Part shown: piece by piece, positions 24,984 to 37,600 of the stretch
How positions within the stretch are numbered: the first letter of the stretch is position 1
How the letters are laid out: the number at the start of each line of letters is the position of its first letter
Source of the DNA: Phaeoceros laevis
Lineage: Eukaryota; Anthocerotophyta; Anthocerotopsida; Notothyladales
Direction: 5' to 3'
Length of the DNA stretch: 64,000 nt
Assembly (NCBI GenBank): GCA_049999765.1
Contig: JBNGIQ010009388.1
Coordinates: forward strand, 23,221-87,220
Notes under the pieces: model-generated
Seen by the model: only the letters and a program-made list of their open reading frames with translations
Told to the model about the DNA's origin: nothing
Database searches by the model: none
Made by a program: the position numbers and the translations under genes

Positions 24984-25841
24984 CTACCAGGTTGTCGCAG
25001 CCACGGGACCCACAGAAAACGTCTCCGTATAGGCAGCAGTTAAGGAGCGTCGGTGCTGGCAAAGGTGTGGCAGATATATGCCTGAAGAAGACGCAAGAAA
25101 GCAATTTGGTGAGCGAATAGCTAGCGAGCCGGGAACTAGCAGCTTTTAACTATCGGTGAGTTGGGGAGAGGAAATGTTGTTCACCGAACATGTGCGTACC
25201 TTCACCAGCAGCAAGCTTGATGTAGAGGGAGTGAATGTTCTCGCACCCGCTGGTGCAGTCTTCAGAGCAGAGCCTTTCTAGCGTGCTACCCTCGAACAGC
25301 ACATCGGTGGACAGGCCGAAGGTCAGGCGGGAAAGCCCACACGCCGCAACACAAGCATCGCTTTCGATATACTCCTCACCCTTTTCAGACAGGATTCCAG
25401 AGGTCTGTGTGCATGTGCAACAAGCGAGTGAGTTGAAAGTGCTCGGGGCTCTGTAAAGCTGTGAGGCGATTGATCTGTGGAGCCAAAAAATGTTTTTGGT
25501 GTGGCTGTGATGAGAATTACCTGGCATTGGAGATAGTCGGATCCAGTGGGAGCATACACTTGTTCCAGAACGCATCGGGCCCCTGAAGAGGCCACAGAGT
25601 AGGAGCAATTGTCGGGAGCCAGATCTTCGCACACCAGTGAGCCTGTACGGCGCCATGGCCGGCAGAACAATGTGAGACCGTCTACGATCGTACAGATTTA
25701 CAAACATGTTCTAGCCTGAGAGCAATTGTCAAGCTCGGAAGGAGTAGTACGTATATCCCGATACACACCTGTGGAAAGGGTCACAAATGAGACGAAGAAA
25801 GCCAAAAGCAGCGATTGCACGGTGCGCCCCGACTGAGCCAT
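24984..25841 (-). CDS. PAR1-family secreted cysteine-rich protein
   Basis: Small secreted protein of the plant PAR1 (photoassimilate-responsive) family; its molecular role is not established. Four exons close in frame: 25841-25769, 25642-25521, 25404-25200 and 25081-24984, giving 165 aa. Residues 1-25 are a signal peptide (QSLLLAFFVSFVTLSTG). The family pattern is LVCEDLAPDNCSYSVASSG, then RCVLE, LQCQTS, YIESDACVAACG, LCSEDCTSGCENI and LYIKLAAGEG, completed by IYLPHLC from the last exon. At least 12 Cys residues probably form disulfides. After LC the protein runs on for about 25 residues, longer than is usual in the family. Confidence 0.88.
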
Positions 25842-26506
25842 CTACCTGCGCTGCTGCCGAACTATGCAATTTCGCTGTCAAGGTACGGTGGTGTTCAGAC
25901 TGGCTGGAGAAGAGCCTGTCTCTGGAGGCTAAATAGAAGAAGGTAGTTAAGTGGACGGTAGCAAGCATTATTGTGGAAATCATCGGAGTCATTGGACTCA
26001 TCGGCCCACCAGCTTACTTTGGCACCTCCTGCCTCGAGTGTGCATACTGCTGCCAGCTGGGAACAGCAAGCGTGTACCACTTACCTTCAAGCCAAAACTT
26101 GCCAGCTATCTCGTCTAACGTTGCACAAAGGGCACAAGTCATGGAATCTATACGCGGTCCTCAGCCGGGCATGAAGGACTTCGGCATACAACGACCTTTG
26201 TGCACTGTGATTGCTACTACTGCCCAATGCTTTCACCTCTGCGGCCCGGTGATCAATCAAAATTCCTTCCTATTTACCCAAATCACCACCATGAATAAAT
26301 TTCCTTTCCCTCCTCCCGCTCATAGGACGGATGGTACACACATCAACAATTACTCAACGAGGGCGAAAGTGAATGTTCCTGGCAAAATTGGCTATGGTGC
26401 ACGGCGCTCTTCACGCTGTGCGCTGAGTTTCTAGAGACACAGCCTCCAAATGAATGGAGGCAGACACTAATGGCTTGACAGCTATACCAAGGCCTTCCTG
26501 TCACGA
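25842..26506. other. Spacer between PAR1 and eIF3b
   Basis: Promoter side of the PAR1 gene and 3' flank of eIF3b. I see no coding sequence or repeat here. Confidence 0.4.
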
Positions 26507-29500
26507 TCAGTCGAGTTGTTCAAAGCCATAGGAGATCACTTCCTCCTCTATATTCAAGATCTCTTCCACTTCCACCTCCTCAGCCTCATACTCATCGTCC
26601 TCGTCGCTGGGTTCTCCATCTCGTAGCTCCTCCCGAAGAGACTTCTCTTCGTCAGTGTAGGCTTTCCACCTTGCTACCCAGCTCTTCCAGTCATCTATCA
26701 ATTTCCGCCGGTTCTCCTTGTCTTGCTCCGTCAAATGCAGAGCCGACTCAGCATCCTCCACATCATATTTCTTGCTATATTTCTTCAAGTTCTTGAGAAT
26801 TTCTGCCTCGTCCTCTGGACTCAGCAGACTAGGCGGTCTTGGACGCCACAAAAACTGCAAGAAAACGAGGAGTTAGCTGGACGCGACAAACATTCAGGCT
26901 GGGCTGGAGTTCCAGCTGGGAAGCACAAAACAGTCACGAACATATTCAAGTGACTTGAAAATACCTGGAAAAATCTATCCCTTGGAAGACGGTACAGCAG
27001 TTTGCCATTGAAGGACCAGACATTGAAGCCGTTTTCCATCTGGTGTACTGATGTTACCGAAGTGGCCACAAATCTAAATCAAACAACTATGAGTTAGTAC
27101 CACTACCTTCTGGTGCTGTGCAAACTGCCGTGTACTGTAAGAGACAAGCAGCCCAGCAACTACATCATACCTCCCAGTAGGATCCCAGTCAACATCAGTT
27201 GCCATGAAGTGCTCAGCTGTGGCCATGGACTCCAGCTCATCCACATTGTAAAACTCCAACTGGCCATTCAAAGCTTTCAACCCAGCGAGGACTAGAAAAC
27301 GGCCCAGTGGCGACCAGAACAAGACATTTGCCTGCTTGCCTTTCAATGTGATCAACTTTGTGACACGACCCACATTGTTGGGACTCCGCATCGAGTAGAA
27401 CGTCACATCTGGTCGTGGCCCATCTCCATGAATAATAGCAAAACGATGACCTTTAGGTTCCCAAGCAAAAGCCACAATCTTGTCATTCTTATTCTCCAAC
27501 TCCAACACTTCGATGGGAATATCCCTTTCCTTAATGCGAAACAGCTCAAAGCCTGTGTAGGTACTCTTCTTGGTTTTGGTGTAGCGATCAACCTTGACAG
27601 CCAAGTAATCACCATTGCTTTGCCAATACATTTTACAGTCGCTGACACTGAACAAATTCTTCTGCCTCAGCTCCTCCCTGCTAGGTATCTGGATCAAACT
27701 GACCTGAGCAGCAGGGACAATATATCCAGGCATTAGGTCACATTGACAAGCCGATCCTGGTATACAAAATTGGGACAGGTTGGCCAGTACAGAGTTGCTT
27801 ACCCTTGCAGGCTGGTTACCACCACCTCCTTCAGGAACAAATAGAGATAACAGGGGGTCTGTCGGAGACCAGCTAAAATCAAGAACGTTGTCCACTTTAA
27901 TCGACTTCTTATCCAACAGTCCCATGGTATCTGTTTCATAAACACTGATAGCATTTCTGCCTATGCGAGCGAAATACTTGTCATCCGTTCCTCCTGCCCA
28001 TCTGTGGTGGACAAGCGTTAGCAATGGACACTTTTAAAAACTACTCAAACAAAACTAGTAGCATTAGAAAGCCTGGGCTGGTTTCTACCTGAAAACAGGC
28101 CATGAGACTCCGGCAACACCCCCAGTCCCACCAGTGGCAAAATCATCTGCGCTTCCCTTGAACTCTCTCAATACCTTACCACTTCTAACATCAAATATGT
28201 TCAGAGTCACTCTCTGCAGGAACCAGAATTTGAAAGAAGGTTACAACCTGCTCCATTCCAACACCATTCATCCACTTTTACCAACCTTCAATATGCAAGG
28301 AAGGAAAATGCTACAAGGAACAAAGTTTGTGTCACCTACGTGAGTATCCCTTGGATTGCTAGGTTCATGGCTGCTGTACGTCACAATGAACTTCTCACCT
28401 GGTGAGAAATCAATCAGCCTCACCTGAGCACACCACAAAACCAATTGTCAAAAGGTGTTGAATAGTGGAGGATCAGGTTATCTAGTACGAAGAAACTCAT
28501 CATAACCATACCTGAGAATGAATATATCGAATGAGCCGATTGAAAGTCTGAGCACCTCCCCAGATTGCTGCTCCCTGGCGATGAATTGTCGCAAGGTATG
28601 TACCAAGAGGTGACCATTGCACAAAGCTCTCGGTCCAGAACTGATTAGAGTAAAATCGTCAGCAAACCTTGACCAACAACAGACCTTCAGGAGTCTGTGA
28701 GAACAAGGTGGCACTAGAGGATAAAACTTACAGAGCGTTGGTACACAGGTTCAGGCTTCAACTGCCTGTGGTCATTCCAGTAAACCTCGGTTTCCGATCC
28801 ATAGCGAATCACAAACTGATCACGTCCCCTCTCATCTGCAAGCCATGCGAGCAAGTTCTCCTGAAAGGCGAGACGAAGTCATTATCGTACTCAAACTGTG
28901 CCTGTCATGAAAACAGCACAATGAACAAAACGCAGCCTACGAAAGCCAAACCCATACCCCAGGGGTGTAAGGCTTTGACTCTGGGGGCACCCATTTCTCA
29001 GCGACTTTCAAATATTTCTCAAAGTCATCGAACATATTCACAGCAAACACATGTGACTTGTCCAATTTGTAGCCATTTGTCTGTTCTCGTGCGATTTGAG
29101 CTTCCTGGAAGCAGCAAACAGCGTGTGGGTGCCAACAACGCGATAGAGATTAAACACGAAAAAGCCAGAACATCGTAGCTGGGCGTCAGGTCCTCAGATG
29201 AGCTCTCCCCCAAAAGTGATACCTGCGGTGAAGAATACTCTATAAACGCAAAGCCTTTGGTTTTTCCTGAGTCCTCTTCAACCGGCATCCACAGTCCTCC
29301 TTCCCGAATGAAACCAATTTGACCAAAGATCTTCCTAACCACGCCCTCCAGCTTGTCATACTTCTCAGGTGCAACGACTGGAAGGTTGTCGACCACAATA
29401 ACGTTCCCAAATCCAGTATCCGTCTCGACAATCTCCTCTTCTTCCTCTTCATCATCACTGCAAGCAACGAAAACTGCACTATTGAGCTAGGGACAGGTCT

Positions 29501-29771
29501 GCTTCTGCCGGAACCCTAGCATTCACCAACTTAGCGCAAGGATCTCAGAGGCCCACATGACACCAGAACCGTAAACTGCTACCACAGCAAGGAACACATT
29601 ACAATTCCAGCTCACATTGTACCTTTTGATGCCGAAGTCTTCCCCTGGTGGCAGTATGATTGCGTCAAGATCAACCTGAGACCGGTCAATGTTTACGGTT
29701 ATCCGCGGTGGCTCCTGCACCTCGGTCGCCAGCCGGTGCGGAGGCACCGGCTGCTCAGCTAGCTCCGCCAT
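26507..29771 (-). CDS. TIF3B1: Eukaryotic translation initiation factor 3 subunit B
   Basis: Core scaffold of eIF3, which recruits mRNA and initiator tRNA to the 40S ribosome in the cytoplasm. Eleven exons are seen; the first three (29771-29623, 29457-29223, 29104-28958) and the last (26854-26507) were phase-checked. Domains in order: a short acidic N-terminus (SDDEEEEEEIVETDTG); an RRM with GNVIVVDNLP and GKTKGFAFIEYSSP, which binds other eIF3 subunits; then a nine-bladed beta-propeller (blades include VQWSPLGTYLATIHRQG, RLIDFSPGEKFIVTYS, VLDFSWSPTDPLLSLFVPE, FWSPLGRFLVLAGL and DVDWDPTGR). The end is a helical, charged C-terminus (FLWRPRPPSLLS, then KENRRKLIDDWKSWVARW) with an acidic tail. 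All parts of the family are present. It is probably constitutively expressed. Confidence 0.95.
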
Positions 29772-30783
29772 CGTTATGGAGGTGGCCGAGGACAGCCAGC
29801 AATCTACTATCACGGCAGACCACCAACTCGACAACCCTCCTTGGAGCCAGCCCTTCCTTATGGCCTAGTTATATAACCCTAATCCAACGACGGCTCCACG
29901 TTTGACACTAGTGTAGTGGCTGGCAGCTTGTAGTTTGAGTGAAGCACAACTTGATATACCAATTTCACCAATTTCACCACGTCGTGGTTATGCCCTTGTT
30001 TTCGCAAGAAATAGAGTATGTATCCTACTTGTTAGTAGGACATATTTACCTCTTAGGGCATTTCCTTTGAGTCCATGTAAGCTCTATGATGCAGTGACTA
30101 CTTGTAACAACATTTCCTTTGAGTCCACATAAGCGCTATGATAGAATAGAGTAGACACTTTATTACGTGCTTTTGGGTCCAATTGGGCCACACTCTGCGA
30201 TAGAGATGATCACTTTGCACAATGCGAGTCGGACTTCCACTTATGTGAAAATCTGCTCAATATCCATTCCACATTGTGCAAAGCCTGCATTAGGTGGGAG
30301 TGTATTGTCTTTGTACCTTCGCCTTTTCTCAAGTAAGAGAAAAAACCTTCCGAGTGATGCACGAGTGCTCTAAAGTGCTTAATAGCTTTGGAGCAACACT
30401 TCCTTCCTTGAAATCGCTGATTCTTTCATAAAGATCTTGCACATGTTATTTTGGTTCGTGAAACTTTCCCTAAAATAAAGGAGCCAAGAAAAAATCAAAA
30501 TAACAAAATTATGCTTCGTTTAGGTCTTTCGGGTTTAGGTCTTTCGTATTTACGTTTTCCAAGCAAGGCACAAAAGAATGAGTGCATGAGACTAGCTTGC
30601 ATTATGATGCAAGACGCAAGGACATGAGGCTACATCGATCCTTGACCGAGGGAAAGAGCATATGAGACTAACTTGCATTTTGATGCAAGGCCGAAGGAGG
30701 CATCCAAAGACCTTTTCACAATACGTTCCACATCTTGGTGTATAACATGTGGCCAGTTCCATCCCTACATCCTTCTGTCATAC
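29772..30783. repeat. Intergenic region with short direct duplications
   Basis: No gene is seen. A unit beginning CATTTCCTTTGAGTCCA occurs at 30059-30090 and again at 30111-30142. A second unit (about GAGACTAGCTTGCATTATGA) occurs at 30584-30622 and 30658-30698 with several changes. TTTAGGTCTTTCG is also doubled near 30520-30550. These look like old tandem duplications or decayed mobile-element DNA. Confidence 0.55.
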
Positions 30784-31616
30784 CAAGGTGGGAATTTGAC
30801 CGGTTAGCCTAAAGAGTTTTACAGGTTTCGGGATTTTTTTACTAGTTAGGAAAAAAGTTAGAGGCAGATTCAGATACTTTTTAAATATGGCTATCTAGCC
30901 ATATAATTTTTTTTCCAAAATAACATGTGTTGACCCGATTGCCTCCCGGGAAAAGGGTCACGGTTTTGACCGGTTTACCGTGACCGGATTACTTCCAAGG
31001 AAAAGGATCAGAACCCTAAAGGGTTTGACCGGTTTAAAAAGGTTACAAACGGGTCAAATGGTTAATAAGTTCTAAACCCTTCAAACACTTCAACCTACTT
31101 CTATCTTCTATCTTTGAAATCCTTCCAAAGTTCATAAATAGCTAAATTGGTTTGATCGAAACTTGTCGGTGGAGGATGAGAATGCGGTTCGCATAAAAGT
31201 CTAAGTATGGAGGAGGGCAACGCACGAAAAATGTCCAAGTATGAAGAGGGCAGCTTCCTAGAGCCTGCGCGCAAGCGGCCAAGGCCAAGGCTCAATAAAT
31301 ATGTAGGCCAAGAGGTTGGTATGAGAGGGTCAAACACACGACCTCCCTTCCCCAACCCAATGCTCTACCAATAGACTATTTTCCCAAGCTAATTCATTAT
31401 TAGTTTTAAAATTTATAACCGATTTGAACTTTTTTTACTTTTTTAAACGGTTTGACCATTTAACTTTTGATCCTTTTAACGGGTCAAACCGTTTAAAAAG
31501 GGTCAAACCAATTAAACGGTTTACCCTCGACCCTTTTACCTCAAAGTTAAAGGGTCACCGACCCTTTTAGTAAAAAGGTCAAAAAACCTTTTCTAACCAC
31601 TCAAATTCCCACCTTA
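30784..31616. mobile_element. Non-autonomous TIR element (hAT-like) with 8-bp target-site duplication
   Basis: An 833-bp element bounded by 24-bp terminal inverted repeats (30784-30807 and 31593-31616, 21 of 24 matching, outer part CAAGGTGGGAATTTGA). It is flanked by 8-bp near-identical direct repeats, TGTCATAC (30776-30783) and CGTCATAC (31617-31624), as expected for a hAT-type insertion. The interior has no transposase frame. It is packed with many direct and inverted variants of GGTTTGACCCGTTT or TTTGACCGGTTT, and it holds a tRNA-like core. A diverged second copy lies at 55.6-56.2 kb. The superfamily call is inferred from TSD length and the CA-start only. Confidence 0.7.
31319..31385 (-). 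other. tRNA-like core inside the repeat element
   Basis: Read on the minus strand, this stretch has a tRNA-like order: an A-box match (TAGTCTATTGGTAGAGC) and, at tRNA-like spacing, a B-box-like TGTGTTTGACCC with a short T-arm. The acceptor and anticodon stems are poor, so it is not a functional tRNA. The same core is kept in the second copy at 56068-56135. It could act as an internal Pol III promoter, like a SINE head. Confidence 0.5.
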
Positions 31617-31689
31617 CGTCATACACACAGTATATTTCACATTTCCACTCTCATCTAATGAGAATGTAAGTATTTCCAATATTACACAA

Positions 31690-32989
31690 ACACCATATAT
31701 ATTTCTCCCCACCGTGACCAACCAAGGCGCCATATTGACGGGGTTCTTGCAGGCTACAATAAAGTGACTTTCGGCGAGTACTTTCGGTGGGTACTTTCGT
31801 ACTGTGACGTTTGACGCATTGGAGGGTTGGAGGGTTGGAGTGTTCGAGTATTTNNNNNNNNNNNNNNNNNNNNNNNNNNNNNNNNNNNNNNNNNNNNNNN
31901 NNNNNNNNNNNNNNNNNNNNNNNNNNNNNNNNNNNNNNNNNNNNNNNNNNNNNNNNNNNNNNNNNNNNNNNNNNNNNNNNNNNNNNNNNNNNNNNNNNNN
32001 NNNNNNNNNNNNNNNNNNNNNNNNNNNNNNNNNNNNNNNNNNNNNNNNNNNNNNNNNNNNNNNNNNNNNNNNNNNNNNNNNNNNNNNNNNNNNNNNNNNN
32101 NNNNNNNNNNNNNNNNNNNNNNNNNNNNNNNNNNNNNNNNNNNNNNNNNNNNNNNNNNNNNNNNNNNNNNNNNNNNNNNNNNNNNNNNNNNNNNNNNNNN
32201 NNNNNNNNNNNNNNNNNNNNNNNNNNNNNNNNNNNNNNNNNNNNNNNNNNNNNCCACCAGTTGCCACCAAGTACCTGTGACCAAGGGGGGGCATGTGTAC
32301 TTGTGTACATGTGCACGTGTCCAATCTTAAACTTTTTTATATATTCGAATAGATCACATTCCACTTATTCCAAATATATAATTTTTTATAATATTTGACT
32401 ATGGCATCATCGTTTTACGAAGGGCAAGAGACCAAATATACTAAATCCAAGGGGAGGACACACGGAAAGCACCCTATTGTAGCGTGCAAGTTCCCACGGC
32501 TGCACTTGCAATGGGCCCGAAGCCACATTGACGGCTGTACCTGCGATGGGCCCGAAGTAGCCTGTCGTCGCAGCCACCACTATCCTTCGTTTGAGGGCAC
32601 CAAAACTACCCATATCGATGGTGCTTGTCTCAAACGAGATCACCCTACCATCTAGAGACACCGAGACGATGTCGACGCCATCCCTCACAACCTTGTTAAA
32701 GGTAGCTAGTATGTCGACATCGAAGCATTGGCTGCCACTCGCCCAACACACTTTGTAGGACGTAACCCATGCCTGAGGAGCCATACCCGGCCTTCATCCT
32801 TGACCTCAACATTGCTCCACCATTATACTCTAGGATGTCAATCTTGAAAGATGTCTTACTACCTTTGAAGACGGACCATATATGTTTTACATACTTCCTT
32901 ACTACCAAGTTTTTCGTCATTATTTCATCCACCACTGCATTTGTGGCACAAAACTTGGTAGCATGACACCATGCTCTGTGTGCTTTCAT
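31690..32989 (-). pseudogene. Subtilisin-like serine protease (SBT) fragment, broken
   Basis: On the minus strand, 32784-32620 reads like the catalytic-domain middle of a plant subtilase (MAPQAWVTSYKVCWASGSQC, then DILATF, then IDMGSFGALKRRIVVAATTG). At the position of the usual GNSGP motif it has GYFGP. The next family block (VNMAPWLVTVG) appears only near 31720, on the far side of the N gap and of inserted sequence. The insert carries a doubled unit around TGCAATGGGCCCGAAG. Upstream (32989-32790) a few weak matches continue (AGYGSSGMGYVL). Catalytic Asp and Ser regions were not found. Frame breaks and lost motifs support a pseudogene. Confidence 0.6.
31854..32253. other. Assembly gap (400 N)
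   Basis: Exactly 400 undetermined bases. The flank on the left is a short GGAGGGTT-type repeat. The gap lies inside the subtilase pseudogene. Confidence 0.99.
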
Positions 32990-34657
32990 ATCCCATGATC
33001 TGAGAATACGGAGAAAATACCCTTGATATGCCTAGTACAGAAATGAAGTTCCGAATTCCTTGTAAATGCCACTAAATGTTGATTGTTGGGAAGAAGTGCT
33101 GCTGGACAGGTTTGAGCAAACCCAAAAGGTGTTTCATTGATGTTTTTTTGGCATGTACAAAGCCTCTATTGTGGAGAGTGCAATAGTTTGTTGCTTCCTA
33201 GAATTCCAATAGTCTTTCTTTAAGTATCAAGCCCTTGGGCCTTGTTTAAGGTCATATAAAGCCTTTTTGGTAGCTTGCAAACATTATTCTCTCTTAGGAG
33301 GATCCCTCTTATCCTCATCTTGAACCACAATTTTAAGCTTGTGCTTGAGATACCAAAGTACGTTAGGGATTCATGCACGCTTAGATCAAGATACGGTAGG
33401 TGCTGGAAAAGATGGGGCCTCACGTCGGACTTGTAGGCCACGCTGTTTTTTCTACTAATACTAGACACATGCCTTGGCAAGTGCGACACACCAATTGCCA
33501 TGGGATCATGACATAAGTACGTAACGTTAATGTGGATTTGCCGTTTTGAACTAATTTAAGTGAGAATTTATTTATTATCAGAGGACCGGTGTAAAACGGT
33601 GAAATGAAACAAAGACGGCATCGGAAGTTGCCCACACGCCGACAATGCTAGTCCTGCATCAGTCATCAGTACAGATGCGCCGAAGGTTGCATTTGGAATT
33701 TTGGACACCTTGCCCATAGAAGCAGCATTCCGAAATAGTCATGTGTACAGCAGCTCTTTGATTCTCCCCCTTGTACCAGTCTTCCATGCTAGTATTCTGA
33801 GAAAGGTGTCTTGGCAAGCCGTGCTTGTTCGTCGGGCTCTAGTCATTTTGACGCACATTATTTCTGATAATCAGTACCCCTGCTGCAGTCCATGGGGACA
33901 CCTGTTTCACTCCGTAGATTTCTACCAGCCCGACAGGCCCCGTAGCCTGCCGACTAAGGTCGCATTCACGTCCAACAGAGCCAAGAAACGAAAAACCTAA
34001 ACTTAAGCATAAGTACCATACCCGGTCGACATTGGAATGGCCTTCAAAGGTTTGATAGAAGATATTGGTCTGGTGCGCACCCCAGGTAAGACATGCATAC
34101 CAAGGATATGCATTGCACAATTGGTCCAAACCAACCCGGAAGAGTCTTGTACGTCTTAAGACGTAATGCCAGATAGGTAACGCTATGTCTATCTTTAGAA
34201 AATACAATTTGATTAGAAGAGCCAAAAACTCAGGGGTCGACCATTCTGTCAAACAGGACAATACCTGCTCAGCATCCTCTGTAGCTGCGGGTCAAAACTG
34301 TAAACCTTCATCCACAGAATGCAATGCAATGAAGAAATACACCCACGTAACAGACATCCCACATCACAACCATTCGGACATTGCTGCAGCCAAGTGGCCC
34401 TGGAAACATCTCAAGCTGCCCCAACCAAGCCTTGGGTCACTGGGTACCATGTGCCACACACGATGCCAGCTGACTAACCCTTTCCACTACAAGCCTAATC
34501 AGTAGACATGCCTGTGGTTGGCGAACACAGTATAGCAGCTAGCATTTCGCATTTCCACTAACCAATGTGCGGGCGGTCTTAGTCCAAGATCTGTCCAGGT
34601 CATCCCTGACAATCAGTGCTGACAGCCTCTGAGGTTCACCGGTAGCAGTAACAACTT
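32990..34657. other. Gene-poor region
   Basis: Short frames on the minus strand (for example 33501-33220 and 34261-33839) look like remnants of unknown coding sequence, but I recognise no family. The right end is the 3' flank of the kinase gene. Confidence 0.35.
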
Positions 34658-37600
34658 TTATGAAACAGTTCTCCCGTAGCTCACAGCTGCTATATAGAGG
34701 TTCTTTGACCACTTCTCCTGAAAGACAAATCATAAAGCCCTGTCAGCCCAAGGCTTTGAAAAGCTACAAAACAGATGCACAAACTGTGATCAACAAACCT
34801 TGACATGTGTGCTTGGAAAAGCTGACGTGCGGAGAGTTTCCTGGGTCTCATCTGCAGGCTTCCTCCTAGGCACACTCAAAACAAAAGCTGCCTGATCCCA
34901 AGTTGCTGCTGTGGAAGTTATGCGGTAGCCATTATCCCAACGTCTGTGAATACCCTCACTGGGATACAAGAAGTCTAGCTCGACAACCTGTGAAGTTTCC
35001 CCTCAATTCAGTAACACATTTACGCTCACCTGCATACCATCACCTGCCAAAGCTACAACGACAAAATCCCACTGTGACGTACCTGATCTGAGAAACCTGC
35101 ATTTCTTGACATGACTACTCCCCACCGACTCCCAGCAGTTGCCATCGAAGTCACGTAGAAGCCCTCTCGCCATTTCTTGTTTATCCACTTGAAGGGGAAA
35201 GAGTCACTGACCTTGTACGACTGCTGTGTATATGATGTACCTGGGTGGGACATAGGCAGGAAGGCACATGAGTAAACCACACAGATTGGCACAGAAAGGA
35301 CCAAACGCTGGCAAGGGCAGTAAAAACTCACCTTTTGACATCACAACCAAAGAGCTGCCATTAGTAGCTCCAGCAATTGCACTAATATAATAATTCTTTT
35401 CCCATTGCTCCATAATCCACTCCTACAACCATTTTACAAGTGAGAGCCCATTCACAATGATGACAGGAGTCAACTGCTGATTGACACTACTACAATCTGA
35501 AACATGAAAGGCACACCATACCTTGTGCAGAAAAACATGTGAGAGCTCATAAACTTGAGCTGTGAAGCCCGTTCCAGCATCCATGATCAACGCCCAGAGA
35601 TTTGTACAAGAGGCTACACTGCTTATGTACAGTCCATCTTCATTGCCTTTCTCAACATGCTGAGTCAACCTCGAGTCCGCAACATTATAATGATACCTGC
35701 ATAAGCATCATTGAAAGAGTTTAAGGCACATGACATAAATCAATCTGGGCATCCAGTATAGGCCATACATTTGAACAACTTACCTTTGCTTCATTGGCCG
35801 GCGTGCATTATACACCGTAATCCATTGAGTGGCAGGCATTCCCAAGCGGATCTTTTTCTTTGGCTGGTCATCGTCATCCTCATCAACAGGGAACCTTCCT
35901 CGTTTCTGGCCAACCTTCAGAACAAACCAGTATTTAGTAATGTATCCATTACATTATATCGAGTATCAAATGAAGACGGCACATTGAGCAAACATTCCAG
36001 GCATTGACAGATACATACCTTTTGGGCACCATCTGTATTGATGGGTCTGACTGCTGGGTTTGGACCGAGTATACCATCAAACAGACTAACGAGCTTTCCA
36101 TAATTAGGTTCCTCATCAAACTTCATGTTCACAACAATCTCCAGAAACTGCTTAAATGGCATTGGGCAAAAGCAGCAGAGCATCTCTGGAGATGTAGCCA
36201 TCTTCTTCTTGCATACCAGAAACCCTTTGTTCTCACCCTGACAAATAAGGTGACAATGACATAATCAGATATGAAACCAGACAAACTGCACAAGTTTGAA
36301 ACTGTCGAAGAGATGAGATAAAAAAGTGTGCACTGAAACCATGAAGCAGGTCAAATCTACTCACCTGATATCCTTGCCAAGGTAAACGGCCTCGAAGTAA
36401 GAAGACCAGAGTGTAAGCAAGGGACTCCAAATCATCTCTTCTGCTCCCTGTACGGCCAAGATGTGCATGGACACTAGCATATCGGACTGTGCCCCTGAAA
36501 ACAAGCCAAAGTAGCAAAGTTCAGCTCCTTAAAAACTCAACCTATGCCAGCCAGAAAAATAATGGTCACTATAGCATCACTACAACTAACTATTCAATCC
36601 CAGTGCGACCATACCTGAATACATCGGGCCTTTGGTCATAGTCTACATGCTGATTAGTGGTTCCATCCCGCCACCTAGTTGCTGCACCACAAACCAGGGT
36701 ATAGGGTCAAACTGATGATGGGGATGCAGTGCGACAGAATCTACTTTTTTTCTAGTTTGCTGGAAGCACATTCACAGTCCCTAGTGTAGGGCATTCACAA
36801 CATACCTAAACCAAGATCTACAAGGAACAACTTCTTTTCATCAACTGTTCCTGGTTGACCAAGCAGAAAATTCTCTGGCTTCACATCACCATGCACATAC
36901 CTGAAAGAGGTGAACCAAATTGGTTAGGCATGACGGAAAGCAACAGCCAATCAACAGAAAAAAACTCAACAGAGAAGCCAACGCATACCCTCGGCAGTGC
37001 ATTTTCTCAAGAATTGAGATAGACTCCACCGCGATGCAGGCCACCATCTCAGTTGACATCCTGTAACCATACAGAACAGGACATCTTAGCTATACTTGCG
37101 CAAGTACAACACCAACGAGTATGAAGCCTGCAATATGGGTAACCAGCGTGACATTCTCAGAAGTGTTACACTCACGATTGGCCAGACGAGTTCCAGACAT
37201 CCCAAAGGCTGGGTCCTAGCATGTCCATAACCTGCACAGGAAGTGCTCCAAGCATGAGAAAATCAACAGAGCACCCAAGGGCAACATCCTAACGATAAAA
37301 ATGCATTGCCGCCAGTCCTACCATGACATAATAGTCCCCTTGACGACCCTTGTAATGTACACGAGGGACTCCATGACTGCCACCAAGAGTGCTGCAAGAC
37401 GACGGCATGTGGTTTAGTACGTACCACAACAGGGGCAGTGTACAGAAAATGCACAGATAGAGGTGAGCATGTCCTGCGTAATACATACGTGTAGACTTGC
37501 CACTCGTAGGGAGGCCCATAGTTGCAGCCTTTGCTGCTGCGATGCTCAAACTTCAAGGCCACCTGCACAGCATCAAAACAAACGGATGACTTCAAATCTT

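Noticed and set aside
31614-32398. Frames of about 160-240 aa made mostly of X
   Set aside because: They span the 400-N gap and have no real sequence content.
33220-33501. 93-aa minus-strand frame as a retrotransposon piece
   Set aside because: No reverse transcriptase, integrase or LTR signal could be seen to support this.
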